A DNA stretch of 64,000 nucleotides from Verrucomicrobiaceae bacterium UBA1938 (GTDB taxonomy: Bacteria > Verrucomicrobiota > Verrucomicrobiia > Verrucomicrobiales > Verrucomicrobiaceae), in NCBI GenBank assembly GCA_002336895.1, contig DDFC01000010.1, positions 62,001 through 126,000 on the forward strand, written 5' to 3'. This document shows, piece after piece, positions 32,706-44,708 of this stretch (within the stretch, counting starts at the first letter, position 1; every line of letters begins with the position of its first letter). The notes below the pieces were generated by a model. It was not told the DNA's origin and did not search any database. It was given only the letters and a program-made list of their open reading frames with translations. Made by a program: the position numbers and the translations under genes.

Positions 32706-33464
32706 TTATGCGTGTCCGGCAGCCGGGGCCTTCAGGCGGCGCCTGCGGATGGCCAGCACATCCCGCGCCATGCGGAAGGAGTCGCGGATCAGGTGCACAT
32801 GCCCGCCAGGCGTCTCATGCCAGGCGATGGAGACTTCCTCAAACTCACAGCCGCTGTCGTGCAGCGCGGCCAGCAGCTCCACATCAAAGGCAAAGCCATG
32901 AATCTGCAGCGCGGAGGCGATGCGCTGGTAGGCCATGCGCGGGATGAGCTTGAGCCCGCACTGGCTGTCGTGGATGGGGATTCGCAGCAGCGTGGCCACC
33001 AGCGTGCCAAAGATGCGTCCCATCAGCCGCCGCTTCCACTGGCGCTGCACCCGCGGGCTGGTCTGGTCCCAGCGCGAGGCAAACAGCGCCGTCTGCGGCA
33101 CGGACTGCTCGCGTGCCAGCCGGATGAGATGCGCCACCTCGGTGGCGGAGCATGAGCCGTCTGCGTCCACAAAGGCCAGCCAGTCCACCTCAGGCGCCTG
33201 GTCCCACCCGGCGTACACAGCGCCGCCTTTGCCTCGGTTTTGCGGAAGAAACAGCGGCGCATGCAGGTGCGCGTACACACGGCAGAGCGGGGATATGATC
33301 TCGCGCATGCGCGCGGCCTCCGCAGCGTCGGAGCCGTCCTCCACCACCTGGATGGTCACGCCGCCCAGATCGTGCATCACCTCGCACAGCTCCGCCAGAA
33401 AGGGGCCGATGCGCCCGCTTTCCTGGTAGCATGGGATCACGAGATGAACGGTGGCTGGCGGCAT
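32706..33464 (-). CDS. Family 2 glycosyltransferase
   Basis: The 252-residue protein has the GT-A fold: VHLVIPCYQESGRIGPFL, RGKGGAVYAGWD, the metal-binding DADGS, and SQCGLKLIPR with the acceptor-side helix. It resembles dolichyl/undecaprenyl-phosphate sugar transferases (DPM1-like), which load a sugar onto a lipid carrier, but it has no C-terminal membrane segments, so it may use another acceptor. It is on the same strand as the DUF3817 and rnhA genes. Confidence 0.82.
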   Translation of the reverse strand: MPPATVHLVIPCYQESGRIGPFLAELCEVMHDLGGVTIQVVEDGSDAAEAARMREIISPLCRVYAHLHAPLFLPQNRGKGGAVYAGWDQAPEVDWLAFVDADGSCSATEVAHLIRLAREQSVPQTALFASRWDQTSPRVQRQWKRRLMGRIFGTLVATLLRIPIHDSQCGLKLIPRMAYQRIASALQIHGFAFDVELLAALHDSGCEFEEVSIAWHETPGGHVHLIRDSFRMARDVLAIRRRRLKAPAAGHA

Positions 33465-33607
33465 GCGGTGGCTGGTGGTGGATGTTCAGCAGAAACGAGC
33501 TGGGGTGAAAGCTAAAACCGCCGTGGCCGCGAATCTTTCGCACCACTTCAGTGTTCTGGCATTGCAGAGCAGGCAGTTTGTGTGGCTTTATCTCGGGCTC
33601 ATTTCAC

Positions 33608-34369
33608 ATGCGTTTTCTGCCCGCCATTCTCGCTCTGCTGCTGGTCCTGCTGCCAGCATGCAGCTCGACGAACCGCATGCTCAAGGCCCGGCCGGTGGCT
33701 CTGTCGCCGTTTTTTGAGCAGCCGTCTCTCGCGCAGGATGCCAGCGAGCAGCTCGGGTTTCAAAAGGCATGGACCACGCCGGATCCGCAGGTGCTGGCGG
33801 CAGGCCGTGCCAAACGAAAACTCTACATCGCCCCCGTCACGCTGGGCTATCTGCGCCGTGTGAATCGCGCCTTTGCTTCGGGTGAGGTGGCATGGGGTGG
33901 CGTCCAGCGGCAGGAGATGGAGGTGGCCATGCGCCTGCGTGATGAGTTTGTGGCCGCCTTTCGCCGCTCTCCCTCACCCTACTACCGCCTCGTGAACCAG
34001 CCCGGCAAAGACACGCTAACCCTGCGCCTGGCCGTCATCGAGCTCAATCCCACCAGCCCCAAGGGCAATGCGGTCGTGACCGTGCTGAAGTTTGTCGTCA
34101 CACCAGTGGTCGGGCTGGCCGCCTACTTCACCAAAGGGAACATGGCCATCGAGGGCAAGGTGGTGGACTCCAGCTCAGGCCGTGCCTTTTTCCAGTTTGC
34201 TGACAACGAGAGCGACAAGCTCACCTTCATCAACGTGCGCGACTACCAGCCCTACGGACATGCGGTGAACACCATGCACTACTGGGCCAGACAGTTTGAA
34301 CTGATGACCCGCTCTCCACGTGGCTGGAAGGTGAAGGATTCAGGTTCCGTCACCCTGCGGCTCAACTGA
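33608..34369 (+). CDS. DUF3313-like lipoprotein
   Basis: The 253-residue protein has a lipoprotein signal peptide with Cys at about residue 18 (LLPACSS). The body fits the DUF3313 pattern: KLYIAPVTLGYLRRV, then TLRLAVIELNPTSPKGNAVV, then MAIEGKVVDSSSGRAFFQFA, ending with a helix around HYWARQFELM. The function is unknown; it is probably envelope-associated. ATG 33608 gives the signal peptide. It is convergent with the L,D-transpeptidase gene. Confidence 0.65.
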   Translation: MRFLPAILALLLVLLPACSSTNRMLKARPVALSPFFEQPSLAQDASEQLGFQKAWTTPDPQVLAAGRAKRKLYIAPVTLGYLRRVNRAFASGEVAWGGVQRQEMEVAMRLRDEFVAAFRRSPSPYYRLVNQPGKDTLTLRLAVIELNPTSPKGNAVVTVLKFVVTPVVGLAAYFTKGNMAIEGKVVDSSSGRAFFQFADNESDKLTFINVRDYQPYGHAVNTMHYWARQFELMTRSPRGWKVKDSGSVTLRLN

Positions 34370-34388
34370 GCTGAACGCAGCCCTTCGG

Positions 34389-35477
34389 TTACTGCCTGCC
34401 AAACAGGCGGGAGAAAAATCCGCGTCGCGGCTCCTGCACGGGAAGGGCCGCAGGCGGCGGAGCCACAGGCACGGCCTTGGCCACCTCGACCGGACGCGGT
34501 GCGGGCGGCGGGCCTTCGATGATGACTGTCATGCCCTTGGTAAGCAGCTTCACCAGCCGCACCACATCCCAGTTGGCAGTGCGCATGCAGCCGTGGCTGG
34601 AGCTGCGTCCGATGCTCTGCGGAGAGTTGGTGCCGTGAATGCCGATGCCAGGCCGGTTCAGCCCGATCCACATCACGCCCACGGGGTTGTTTGGGCCGAT
34701 GGGCAGCTGGTAGTACGTGCTGCTGCGCACGCCATACTCCAGCACGCTTTTGTCCCAGCGGAAGGTCGGCATCTGCGTGATGCCCAGGATGCGCCACGTG
34801 CCGGGTGGTGTGGCCAGATGTCCGCTGCCCGGTGTGATGGGCAGGCTGGCCAGCATCTTGTCGCCATCCCACACTCCCAGCAGCTTTTCCTTCGTATCGA
34901 TCTTGATGAGGCGCTGCTGAAATTCCGGCACCTCCGGCAGCTTGGCGATCTCTGTCATCTCCTCGATGAGAAAGGGCTGCACCGCAGGCGCCTTCACCAC
35001 GTCCCCCGGCTTGAGATAGTCCATCTTCATGGGCTTGTTGAGATATTCCAGCAGCTCCGGCGCGCAGTGAAAGCGCTCGGTCAGAAACTCCAGCAGGGAG
35101 TCATAGGGCAGGTACTTCTTCTTGCTCTGCTCAGAGGGCTGGCGCGGCAGTTCTCCCACAAATTTGAGATCCTCTTCGCGGATTGTGTAGTTGGTGTAAA
35201 GCTCCGTGACACTGGAAAGATCCAGCGTGCAGTCCGCCAGCTCCGTCTCAGGCATCCCATGAGAGCTCTGGTAGCGCTTCAGCGCCTTGGTGGTGAACTC
35301 CCCCGGCCGGCCGTCCAGCTTCCCTGGTCCGAAGAGCTGGGTATCCAGAAAGATCTGCAGCCGCAGAATGTCCTCCACCGGCTCCGGTGCCTTGGGCAGC
35401 GGATCAGGGATCGTCAGTCCGGATGCGTGGGACACGACCAGAAGAAGGGTGGTGGCGATGATAAACAAAGGCTTCAT
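34389..35477 (-). CDS. L,D-transpeptidase (YkuD family)
   Basis: The 362-residue protein has a signal peptide (about 20 residues), an N-terminal peptidoglycan-binding-like part (LFGPGKLDGRPGEFTTKALK), a LysM-like stretch (YLKPGDVVKAPA), and a C-terminal YkuD domain. The domain shows IHGTNSPQSIGRSSSHGCMR with nucleophile C297. It makes 3-3 cross-links in peptidoglycan or attaches proteins to it. The tail is Pro/Ala-rich. ATG 35477 gives the signal peptide; an in-frame ATG 14 codons upstream does not help. Confidence 0.9.
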   Translation of the reverse strand: MKPLFIIATTLLLVVSHASGLTIPDPLPKAPEPVEDILRLQIFLDTQLFGPGKLDGRPGEFTTKALKRYQSSHGMPETELADCTLDLSSVTELYTNYTIREEDLKFVGELPRQPSEQSKKKYLPYDSLLEFLTERFHCAPELLEYLNKPMKMDYLKPGDVVKAPAVQPFLIEEMTEIAKLPEVPEFQQRLIKIDTKEKLLGVWDGDKMLASLPITPGSGHLATPPGTWRILGITQMPTFRWDKSVLEYGVRSSTYYQLPIGPNNPVGVMWIGLNRPGIGIHGTNSPQSIGRSSSHGCMRTANWDVVRLVKLLTKGMTVIIEGPPPAPRPVEVAKAVPVAPPPAALPVQEPRRGFFSRLFGRQ

Positions 35478-35622
35478 GAAGAAATGAAGAATGGGGGCGG
35501 GACCGCGTAGGATTTCCATGATTCAGGCCGCGCAAAAAGCACAGGTACCCATCATCTCGCAAGCAAAGATGCTCAGGTGTGAGTCACCGCAGTTTCTGGG
35601 GAGAGAGATGCTGCAAGAGGCG

Positions 35623-36891
35623 TCAGCCCCGCACCTGCCCCGTGCCATCCACCAGGTACTTGTAGCTGCACAATTCCGCCAGGCCCATCGGTCCGCGTGC
35701 ATGCAGCTTGTCCGTGGAGATGCCGATCTCAGCGCCAAAGCCGAACTCGCCGCCGTCGTTGAAGCGTGTGCTCGCATTGTGCAGCACCACGGCGCTGTCC
35801 ACCTCGTGCTGGAAGCGCTCGGCCGCAGCGCGGTCCGTGGTGATGATGCTGTCCGTGTGATGCGACCCGTAGCGGTTGATGTGCGCGATGGCCTCGTCCA
35901 GCCCGCCCACAGTTTTCACCGCGAGGATGAGGTCGAGATACTCTGTGCTCCAGTCCTCCTCCGTGGCGGGAATGGAAGCGACGCCCAGATGCTGCTGCGC
36001 AGTGGCATCGGCATGAATTTCCACCTTGGCTTCAGTCAGGCGTTTGCCCAGCAGGGGGTAGAATTTGGCTGCGAGATCCGCATGCACCAGCACCGTCTCC
36101 AGCGCATTGCACACGCCGGGCTTCTGGCACTTGGCGTTGATAATGATGCTGGCCGCCATGTCGAGATCGCCGTCGGCATGCACATACACATGGCAGACGC
36201 CGTCGTAATGCTTGATGACGGGCATGCGTGCGGTGGCCACCACTTTTTCGATCAGGCCCTTGCCGCCGCGCGGGATGATCAGGTCCAGGTACTGATCCAT
36301 CTGTGCCATGTGCTCCACGCTGGCGCGGTCGGTGAAGGGGATGAGCTGGATGCTGTCCGGAGGCAGACCGGCGCGCTCGCCGCCTGCCTGCAGGGCTGCG
36401 GCCAGGGCGCGGTTGCTGTCGATCGCCTCGCTGCCGCCACGCAGGATGGTGGCATTGCCGGTTTTAAAGCACAGGGAGGCCGCGTCCGTGGTCACATTCG
36501 GGCGGGATTCAAAGATGATGCCGATCACGCCGATGGGCACGCGCACCTTGCGGATATGCAGACCGTTGGGGCGTGTCCAGTCGGTCAGCTTTTCACCCAC
36601 GGGATCAGGCAGCAGCGCCACCTCGCGCACGGCATCGGCTATGGCCTTGAGGCGCTTGGGATCCAGCGTCAGGCGGTCGATCATGGCCTTGCTCAGGCCG
36701 TTCTGGTTGGCGCGCTCCAGATCCTTGGCGTTGGCGGTCAGGATGGCGTCCTGCCGGGCCATGAGCTCATCTGCCATGGCCACGAGGATGGCGTTTTTCT
36801 GCTCGGTGCTCAGTTTGACGAGGGCGTAGGAGGCGGCACGGGCGCGGCGGCCCATGTCGAGGATGGCGGACTTGATTTCGGAATCGGTCAT
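35623..36891 (-). CDS. proA: Gamma-glutamyl phosphate reductase
   Basis: ProA reduces gamma-glutamyl phosphate to glutamate-5-semialdehyde in proline synthesis, using NADPH. The 422-residue protein has the aldehyde-dehydrogenase-like fold with DPVGEKLTDWTRPNGLHIRK, GVIGIIFESRPNVTTDAASL, the catalytic Cys in PGVCNALETVLVH, and EFGFGAEIGISTDKLHARGP. The length is normal. No proB is adjacent. Confidence 0.95.
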   Translation of the reverse strand: MTDSEIKSAILDMGRRARAASYALVKLSTEQKNAILVAMADELMARQDAILTANAKDLERANQNGLSKAMIDRLTLDPKRLKAIADAVREVALLPDPVGEKLTDWTRPNGLHIRKVRVPIGVIGIIFESRPNVTTDAASLCFKTGNATILRGGSEAIDSNRALAAALQAGGERAGLPPDSIQLIPFTDRASVEHMAQMDQYLDLIIPRGGKGLIEKVVATARMPVIKHYDGVCHVYVHADGDLDMAASIIINAKCQKPGVCNALETVLVHADLAAKFYPLLGKRLTEAKVEIHADATAQQHLGVASIPATEEDWSTEYLDLILAVKTVGGLDEAIAHINRYGSHHTDSIITTDRAAAERFQHEVDSAVVLHNASTRFNDGGEFGFGAEIGISTDKLHARGPMGLAELCSYKYLVDGTGQVRG

Positions 36892-36939
36892 TGAAAATGA
36901 AAAAAGGCGGAGAGCTGCAGGAGCGGTGGCGCAGGGGGC

Positions 36940-37860
36940 TTATTGGGAAGGAACGGCTCCTTCGGGGATTTGGACGTCTTTGCCCAGCAGGTACCGTGCG
37001 TTGAAGGCGTACATGCGCTCCACCAGCGGTCCGCTCAGAAAGACGTGGCCTCCTTCGGTGCCTGTCAGCAGAATGGAGGGGATTTTGGCGGTGTCGAGCG
37101 CCGCATCCAGCTCCGTGGCCTGGGAGTAGGGCACGACGTTGTCCTTGTCCCCGTGAATGATGAGGAAGGGCGCGTCATCGGGGGTGATGTAGCTGATGGG
37201 AGAAGCCTTGCGGGCTTCCTCCTTGCGGTTCTTCAGCGGGCCGCCGATCAGTTTGGCCAGAGGGCCGGAGGGATCATCCGGATCGATGACGCTGCCCTTG
37301 CCGCCAAAGGTCAGAAAATCAGACGGGCCGCAGAAGTCCAGCACACAGGCCACGCGGCTGCTCTGGTCCAGGTGCCTGCCCAGATCTCCCTCCAGTTCCT
37401 TCACGCCGCCGGTCAGGCCCAGCATGCTCACCAGATGCCCGCCGGCGGAGATGCCAAAGGCGGCGATCTTCTCTGGATCCAGGTTGTACTCCTGTGCATG
37501 GGCGCGCAGCCAGCGGATGGCGGCCTTGCAGTCGTGGATCTGTGCAGGCCACTGGGCCTGGTTGGTCAGGCGGTAGTTGAGGCTGGCTCCGGCATACGGT
37601 GTGCCGCCTTTGATCAGCCCTAGCAGCACCTGGGCGTCGTCCTTGCTGCCGGCCGCCCAGCCGCCGCCGTGGATGTACACCAGCAGGGGGCGCGGCTTGT
37701 CTGACTTTGCCTCCGGCAGGTAGAGATCCAGCATCTGGCGTGGGTCTCCGGCGCCGACGTAGTCGAGGTTCTGCACCGTCCGGTATCCCGGCGGCAGCGG
37801 TGCCTTCTGGCATTGGGCAAGAAGGGGAAAGCTTAGGGCTAGCAGAAACAGGGCGCGCAT
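36940..37860 (-). CDS. Secreted alpha/beta-hydrolase (BD-FAE/esterase type)
   Basis: The 306-residue protein has a signal peptide with a Cys at residue 17 (LLAQC, possibly a lipoprotein). It also has the oxyanion motif IHGGGWAAGSKDD, the nucleophile Ser138 in FGISAGGH, an acid in IHGDKDNVVP, and a final His in GTEGGHVFL. This matches carboxylesterase/feruloyl-esterase-like hydrolases. It may remove acyl groups from plant or algal polysaccharides. It is divergent from the TPR gene. Confidence 0.85.
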   Translation of the reverse strand: MRALFLLALSFPLLAQCQKAPLPPGYRTVQNLDYVGAGDPRQMLDLYLPEAKSDKPRPLLVYIHGGGWAAGSKDDAQVLLGLIKGGTPYAGASLNYRLTNQAQWPAQIHDCKAAIRWLRAHAQEYNLDPEKIAAFGISAGGHLVSMLGLTGGVKELEGDLGRHLDQSSRVACVLDFCGPSDFLTFGGKGSVIDPDDPSGPLAKLIGGPLKNRKEEARKASPISYITPDDAPFLIIHGDKDNVVPYSQATELDAALDTAKIPSILLTGTEGGHVFLSGPLVERMYAFNARYLLGKDVQIPEGAVPSQ

Positions 37861-37947
37861 GATGAGGCTTCTCTTAGACCCGTGCGGCGGTCAAAACAAG
37901 GGCGGTGAAGGGGGTAGGTCAGGGGCTCACACAGCCGTGTTGTCACC

Positions 37948-37976
37948 TTGACGCATGCTTAACCAGAACATACTGT
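37948..37976 (+). promoter_or_regulatory. Possible promoter of the BamD-like gene
   Basis: TTGACG (37948-37953), a 17-base spacer and TACTGT (37971-37976) lie so that transcription would begin near 37983, one base before the ATG at 37984. A leaderless transcript is possible. Confidence 0.4.
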
Positions 37977-37983
37977 CGAGGTG

Positions 37984-39327
37984 ATGAAGTATATCCCCCA
38001 CGCCCGCGTGCCGGTCCTTCTGGCTAGCGCCGTTTCATTCCTCGCCCTGACGACTGCATCCCCCGCCATCTGGCCGTTCTCCGGCAAGAAGGACAAGGTG
38101 GTGCCTGTGGACAGCGAGCGCGACTCCCAGGAAGTTGCCGCCGCAGATCTTTTCCGTCAGGCCCAGGAAGCCGACAACGAAGGCAGGACTGGCAAGGCTC
38201 AGGCCATCTACCAGGGCATCGTCAAGAAGTATCCCTTCACCAAGACCGCCGCCGAAGCCTCCTATCGCAATGCCGTCATCGTCCGTCATACCGGCAAGAT
38301 GGACGACGCCTTCGACGCCCTGCAGAACTTCATCCACACCTACCGCGACAGCCCGCATTTCAACGAGGCGCTGGAGCAGCAGTTCGAAATCGCTGAAGAA
38401 GCCAAAGGCGGCAAAAAGCAGCGTGGCTTTCTTCTCATGCCGATGAAGATGAACTCTTCCGACGTCATCAAATTCTACGAGAAGATCATCCAGAACGCCC
38501 CCTACGGCAAATATGCTCCGCTTTCCCAGTTCAGCATTGCGGAAGTGCAGCAGGACCTGAAGGAGAAGGACAAGGCCGTGGCCGCCTATCAGAAGGTGGT
38601 GGAAAACTATCCTAACACCTCGCAGGCCGCTGAAGCCCAGTTCCGCATCGGTTCCATCAGCAACATCGCCGCTCAGCGCAGCGAAGACGCCTCCAATCTC
38701 CTTGCCGCTCGTGATGCCGTCCGCACCTACATGGCCTCCAATCCCTCCGGCGAGCGCAAGCAGGAGTCCGAGCTGATCCTCAGCCAGGTAAACACGGCCG
38801 AGGCAAACCAGTCCCTCACCGTGGCCAAGTTCTATCGCCGCATCGGCAAGACGAAGGCCGCTGCCATCTATCTGAACGAGGCGCTGAAATTTGGCTCTCC
38901 AGAAGTCTCCGCCGAGGCTCGTACCATCCTCGCCGACCTTGCTTCAGCCGACCCTGATGGGGTGGCCAGCGTCAAGAAAGGCCCCGGTCAGGACTACACC
39001 GTGCTCACGGCGGAAAACCTCAAGAGCCGGGACGATTATGTGGGCCCCCTGGCTCCGGAGCTGACACGCCTCGGTCAGAAGCCCAAGATGCGCACGGGAG
39101 ACGAGGGCTTCATGCCCATCCCGCTTCAGGAGCCCACCCTGCCAGTCAAGCCCGGTGCCGCCACCCCTGGACCTGGTTCGCTGCTGCCTCCGGTGCCAGA
39201 CACCGAAAAGCCCGCTCTTCTGCCTGTGCCTCCTGCGCCCAGCGCTCCCATGCAGAAGGCTCCCGGCTCCTCGGCCCCGGTGCTGCCTGTGCCGCCGCCC
39301 CCAGCCACGACGAAGCCCGCGTCATAA
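37984..39327 (+). CDS. Periplasmic TPR protein, BamD-like
   Basis: The 447-residue protein has a signal peptide (about 28 residues, ending ASPA) and TPR-like helices of the outer-membrane-assembly lipoprotein type. These include ADLFRQAQEADNEGRTGKAQ, AAEASYRNAVIVRHTG and AVAAYQKVVENYPNTSQAAE. A long Pro/Ala-rich C-terminal tail starts at about residue 370. It lacks a lipobox Cys, unlike true BamD. It lies before an LptE-like gene, which suggests a role in outer-membrane biogenesis (inference). ATG 37984 follows a GTG that could also start translation. Confidence 0.75.
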   Translation: MKYIPHARVPVLLASAVSFLALTTASPAIWPFSGKKDKVVPVDSERDSQEVAAADLFRQAQEADNEGRTGKAQAIYQGIVKKYPFTKTAAEASYRNAVIVRHTGKMDDAFDALQNFIHTYRDSPHFNEALEQQFEIAEEAKGGKKQRGFLLMPMKMNSSDVIKFYEKIIQNAPYGKYAPLSQFSIAEVQQDLKEKDKAVAAYQKVVENYPNTSQAAEAQFRIGSISNIAAQRSEDASNLLAARDAVRTYMASNPSGERKQESELILSQVNTAEANQSLTVAKFYRRIGKTKAAAIYLNEALKFGSPEVSAEARTILADLASADPDGVASVKKGPGQDYTVLTAENLKSRDDYVGPLAPELTRLGQKPKMRTGDEGFMPIPLQEPTLPVKPGAATPGPGSLLPPVPDTEKPALLPVPPAPSAPMQKAPGSSAPVLPVPPPPATTKPAS

Positions 39328-39385
39328 ATTCTTGCGCGGGCATGGCAGCACGCCATGCTGGTTCGGTCACTTCTTTTCTCTCTGG

Positions 39386-39898
39386 ATGAAATCTCTTTTT
39401 CTTCTGCTTGCCGCAGCTTTCTGCCTCATGCTCTCCGGCTGTGCTGGCTACACTCTGGGGGCTCAAAAGCCCGTCCACCTGCGCAAGATCACCAAGCTGG
39501 CGGTGCCCACCTTTGAAAACCTGACTCTCGAGCAGCGTCTGGGCTCTCTCGTGACCAATGCGGTCATCAAGCAGCTGCAAAACCACGGCTCCTACCAGAT
39601 CGTCTCCAGAAGCGAGGCTGAAGCTGTGCTGGAGGGGAAAATCTCCAACATCAACCGCACCCAGTTCCGCTCCGACGTCAACAACGTGCTGCGCAGCTCC
39701 CAGATCCAGGCCACTCTCGTCTGCCCTTTCACCATCAGGGAAAAGGAATCCGGCAAGGTGCTCCACACCGGCAACGCCTTTGCCGACTCCTACATTATTC
39801 TCGACGCCAACCTGCAGCTCTCTGAAACCCAGCTGCTGGAGGATACAGCTCAGCGTCTCGCCTTCAATCTGGCCGACCAGGTCTCCGAAGGCTGGTAA
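39386..39898 (+). CDS. lptE: LptE-like outer-membrane lipoprotein
   Basis: LptE plugs and assembles the LptD pore that places lipopolysaccharide in the outer leaflet. The 170-residue protein has a lipobox (MLSGCAGY, Cys at about 19), then KLAVPTFENLTLEQRLGSLV, an alpha/beta body and a C-terminal helix (QLLEDTAQRLAFNLADQVSE), as in this family. ATG 39386 gives the lipoprotein signal. It is 58 bases after the TPR gene and 23 before rsmI, so all may be co-transcribed. Confidence 0.85.
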   Translation: MKSLFLLLAAAFCLMLSGCAGYTLGAQKPVHLRKITKLAVPTFENLTLEQRLGSLVTNAVIKQLQNHGSYQIVSRSEAEAVLEGKISNINRTQFRSDVNNVLRSSQIQATLVCPFTIREKESGKVLHTGNAFADSYIILDANLQLSETQLLEDTAQRLAFNLADQVSEGW

Positions 39899-39921
39899 CC
39901 TGCAGCCTGAAGTCCTTTCTC

Positions 39922-40701
39922 ATGTCATCAGAGACGGATTTACCGGCGGAGGGGCCCCCCTCTGACGAAGTAGAGTTGTTTGAGCCCGTGGCCGCCAGCG
40001 GTCGTCTGGCACCCGGCCTGCACCTCGTGGCCACTCCCATAGGCAACATGCGGGACATCACCCAGCGTGCTCTGGACACCCTGCGCACCGCCGATCTCGT
40101 GGCCTGCGAGGACACGCGCCACTCCGGCATGCTGCTCAAATACCACGACATCCGCGCCCGCCTCATCAGCCTGAATGAGCACAATGAGGCTCAGCGCATC
40201 CCTCAGCTGCTGGACCACGTGCGCCAGGGGGGCAGTGTGGCCCTCATTTCAGACGCCGGCATGCCCACGGTTTCAGACCCCGGGCAGCGGCTGGTCGGCG
40301 CGGCGGTGGCCGCAGGCCTGCATGTGGAGGGCATCCCTGGTCCCAGCGCCGTGCTCACCGCCCTGGCCGCGTCCGGTCTGCCCACCACGCCCTTTTATTT
40401 CGGCGGCTTCCTTCCTCATAAAAAAGGTGCCCGTACCACCGAGCTGTCCGCCGCTCTGCAGCGGGACTGCACCAGCGTTTTCTTCGAGAGTCCCTACCGT
40501 CTGGTGGACACCCTGGCCATCCTGGCGGAGGCCGCTCCAGACAGGCGTGTCGTGGTGGCGCGGGAGCTGACGAAAAAGTTTGAGGAATTCAAACGAGGTC
40601 CGGCAAGCATCCTGCTATCTTATTACCAAACCAAGACGCCCAAAGGGGAAATCACCCTCCTCATCGCGCCGGTTGACCCTCCCAAGTGGTTGACCTGGTA
40701 A
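39922..40701 (+). CDS. rsmI: 16S rRNA (cytidine-1402-2'-O)-methyltransferase RsmI
   Basis: RsmI methylates the ribose of C1402 in 16S rRNA with S-adenosylmethionine. The 259-residue protein has the tetrapyrrole-methylase-like fold: GLHLVATPIGNMRDIT, ACEDTRHSGMLL, SLNEHNE, ALISDAGMPTVSDPG, GIPGPSAVLTALAASGLPT and FFESPYRLVDTL. A Pro/Glu-rich lead of about 25 residues precedes the core. The next gene (glgP) starts 24 bases downstream. Confidence 0.95.
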   Translation: MSSETDLPAEGPPSDEVELFEPVAASGRLAPGLHLVATPIGNMRDITQRALDTLRTADLVACEDTRHSGMLLKYHDIRARLISLNEHNEAQRIPQLLDHVRQGGSVALISDAGMPTVSDPGQRLVGAAVAAGLHVEGIPGPSAVLTALAASGLPTTPFYFGGFLPHKKGARTTELSAALQRDCTSVFFESPYRLVDTLAILAEAAPDRRVVVARELTKKFEEFKRGPASILLSYYQTKTPKGEITLLIAPVDPPKWLTW

Positions 40702-40724
40702 TTCATTCACAACCCCGCACACCC

Positions 40725-43187
<2,463 letters not shown>

Positions 43188-43197
43188 TCCGCCGACT

Positions 43198-43224
43198 GGA
43201 GCGCACGCATGTCGTGTGCGCTCC
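43198..43224. terminator. Hairpin between glgP and the sulfatase gene
   Basis: GGAGCGCAC (43198-43206) and GTGCGCTCC (43216-43224) form a perfect 9-bp stem with a 9-base loop between convergent gene ends. No T-run follows; it may act in both directions. Confidence 0.5.
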
Positions 43225-43227
43225 GGC

Positions 43228-44640
43228 TTACGGAACGTGGCGTTTGGCCTTTGAGCCGCCGCCATGCCAGATGTCGTATTTGGGATCGGCGTGCTTGGTG
43301 AAAAAAGCCTCCAGCTTCTTCGAGAGGTCTGCCTGGATCTCTTCAGTTCCAGGCTGCCCGAATTGATTGAAGCGCTCCTGCGGATCGGTTTCCATGTCGT
43401 ACAGCTCGGCGGGGCCGCTGGGGATGCGGGCCACATACTTCCACCGTGCTGTGCGTATGGCGCGAGTGGTTTCCATTTCGTAAAAGACCGTGTTGTCCCA
43501 GTCCGCCAGCGGCTTTCCGCGCAGGGCGGGGGAGAAGTCACGCCCCGGAGATTTCGGCTGCTGCGGCACCTTGTCTCCCAGTCCTAAGTGCGACAGCACG
43601 CTGGGCATGAAGTCATAGTTGCTCACCAGTGCGTCACAGGTCTGCCCGGGTGGGATGGTCCCCGGCTGGCGAAAGATGAAGGGGATCTGCATCATCAGCT
43701 CATGCGCACCGATCGGGCGGAAGTGGTCCCCCATTCCCCACATGCCATTTTGTCCGCCCATCCATCCCTGGTCGCTGGCATAGACGACGAGGGTGTTGTC
43801 ATCCAGCCCGTTGGCCTTCAGCGCGGCCAGGATCTCGCCCACACCATCATCCACGCCGCTTACCTCGCTGGCCATGCGGCGGCGCGCGGCATCCGTGTTA
43901 TGAAAGGATTTGTTGTCATGCTGCCAGGGATGCATGGCATCGCGTGGAAAGGAGTGCAGCGGCTTGTCTGCATAGTAGGCGGCGTGGCGGTTGCGGGCCT
44001 CGTTCAGCATCAGCTTCCCCAGCGAGTAGGGGCCGTTGTACGCCAGATAGAGGAAGAAGGGCCGGTCCTTGTTGGCTGAGATGAACTCGACTCCCTTCCG
44101 TGTCCAAAAGTCTGTGGTGTAGCCCGGCTCCACGCGCATCTGGCCGTTCTCGATCACCTTCTGGTCGTAGAATTCGATCGTGCTCCCGTCCGGCTTCGTC
44201 GTCCAGGTGGTGAAGCCCTCGCTTGGTGTCATGTTGGCTCCCAGGTGCCATTTGCCGCTCAGGCCGCAGGTGTAGCCGGCGGCTTGCAGCACCTCCCCCA
44301 GGGAGGTGAACTCCTGCAGCGTGTTGTACGCCTCCGGGCCCATCATGTACTTGGGGTCCAGAAAGGAGTGCACCCCATGCTGTGAGGGGATCAGCCCGGT
44401 CAGAAAGGTGGCCCGGGTGGGGGAGCAGACCGGGTTGCTGCTCAGCGCATGGGTAAACCGCATGCCCTCCGCAGCCATTCGGTCGATGTTCGGCGTCCTG
44501 ATGTCTGGGTTGCCGTAGCAGCCCAGCGTCCAGGCCCCCTGGTTGTCGGTCAGGATGAAGACCAGATTGACCGGTCTCGGCGCCGCTGTGGCTGATGACA
44601 GGCAAGCCAGCCCCAGGAGAAGAAAACAAAGGGTCCGCAT
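43228..44640 (-). CDS. Secreted sulfatase
   Basis: The 470-residue protein removes sulfate esters, probably from sulfated polysaccharides. It has a signal peptide (about 20 residues), a metal-site ILTDNQGAWTLGCYGN, and the formylglycine motif CSPTR with Cys72 (SNPVCSPTRATFLTG), which needs a maturase elsewhere. Other family segments are LSGKWHLG, PFFLYLAYNGPY and DDNTLVVYASDQGWMGGQNG. ATG 44640 gives the signal. It is divergent from the M48-like gene across an AT-rich gap. Confidence 0.93.
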   Translation of the reverse strand: MRTLCFLLLGLACLSSATAAPRPVNLVFILTDNQGAWTLGCYGNPDIRTPNIDRMAAEGMRFTHALSSNPVCSPTRATFLTGLIPSQHGVHSFLDPKYMMGPEAYNTLQEFTSLGEVLQAAGYTCGLSGKWHLGANMTPSEGFTTWTTKPDGSTIEFYDQKVIENGQMRVEPGYTTDFWTRKGVEFISANKDRPFFLYLAYNGPYSLGKLMLNEARNRHAAYYADKPLHSFPRDAMHPWQHDNKSFHNTDAARRRMASEVSGVDDGVGEILAALKANGLDDNTLVVYASDQGWMGGQNGMWGMGDHFRPIGAHELMMQIPFIFRQPGTIPPGQTCDALVSNYDFMPSVLSHLGLGDKVPQQPKSPGRDFSPALRGKPLADWDNTVFYEMETTRAIRTARWKYVARIPSGPAELYDMETDPQERFNQFGQPGTEEIQADLSKKLEAFFTKHADPKYDIWHGGGSKAKRHVP

Positions 44641-44708
44641 GGCAGAAAAACGAGATTTGGCGGGCAAACTTGCCATTCAGCAAGAGCTGAAGGAAATCAA
44701 GCATCAAC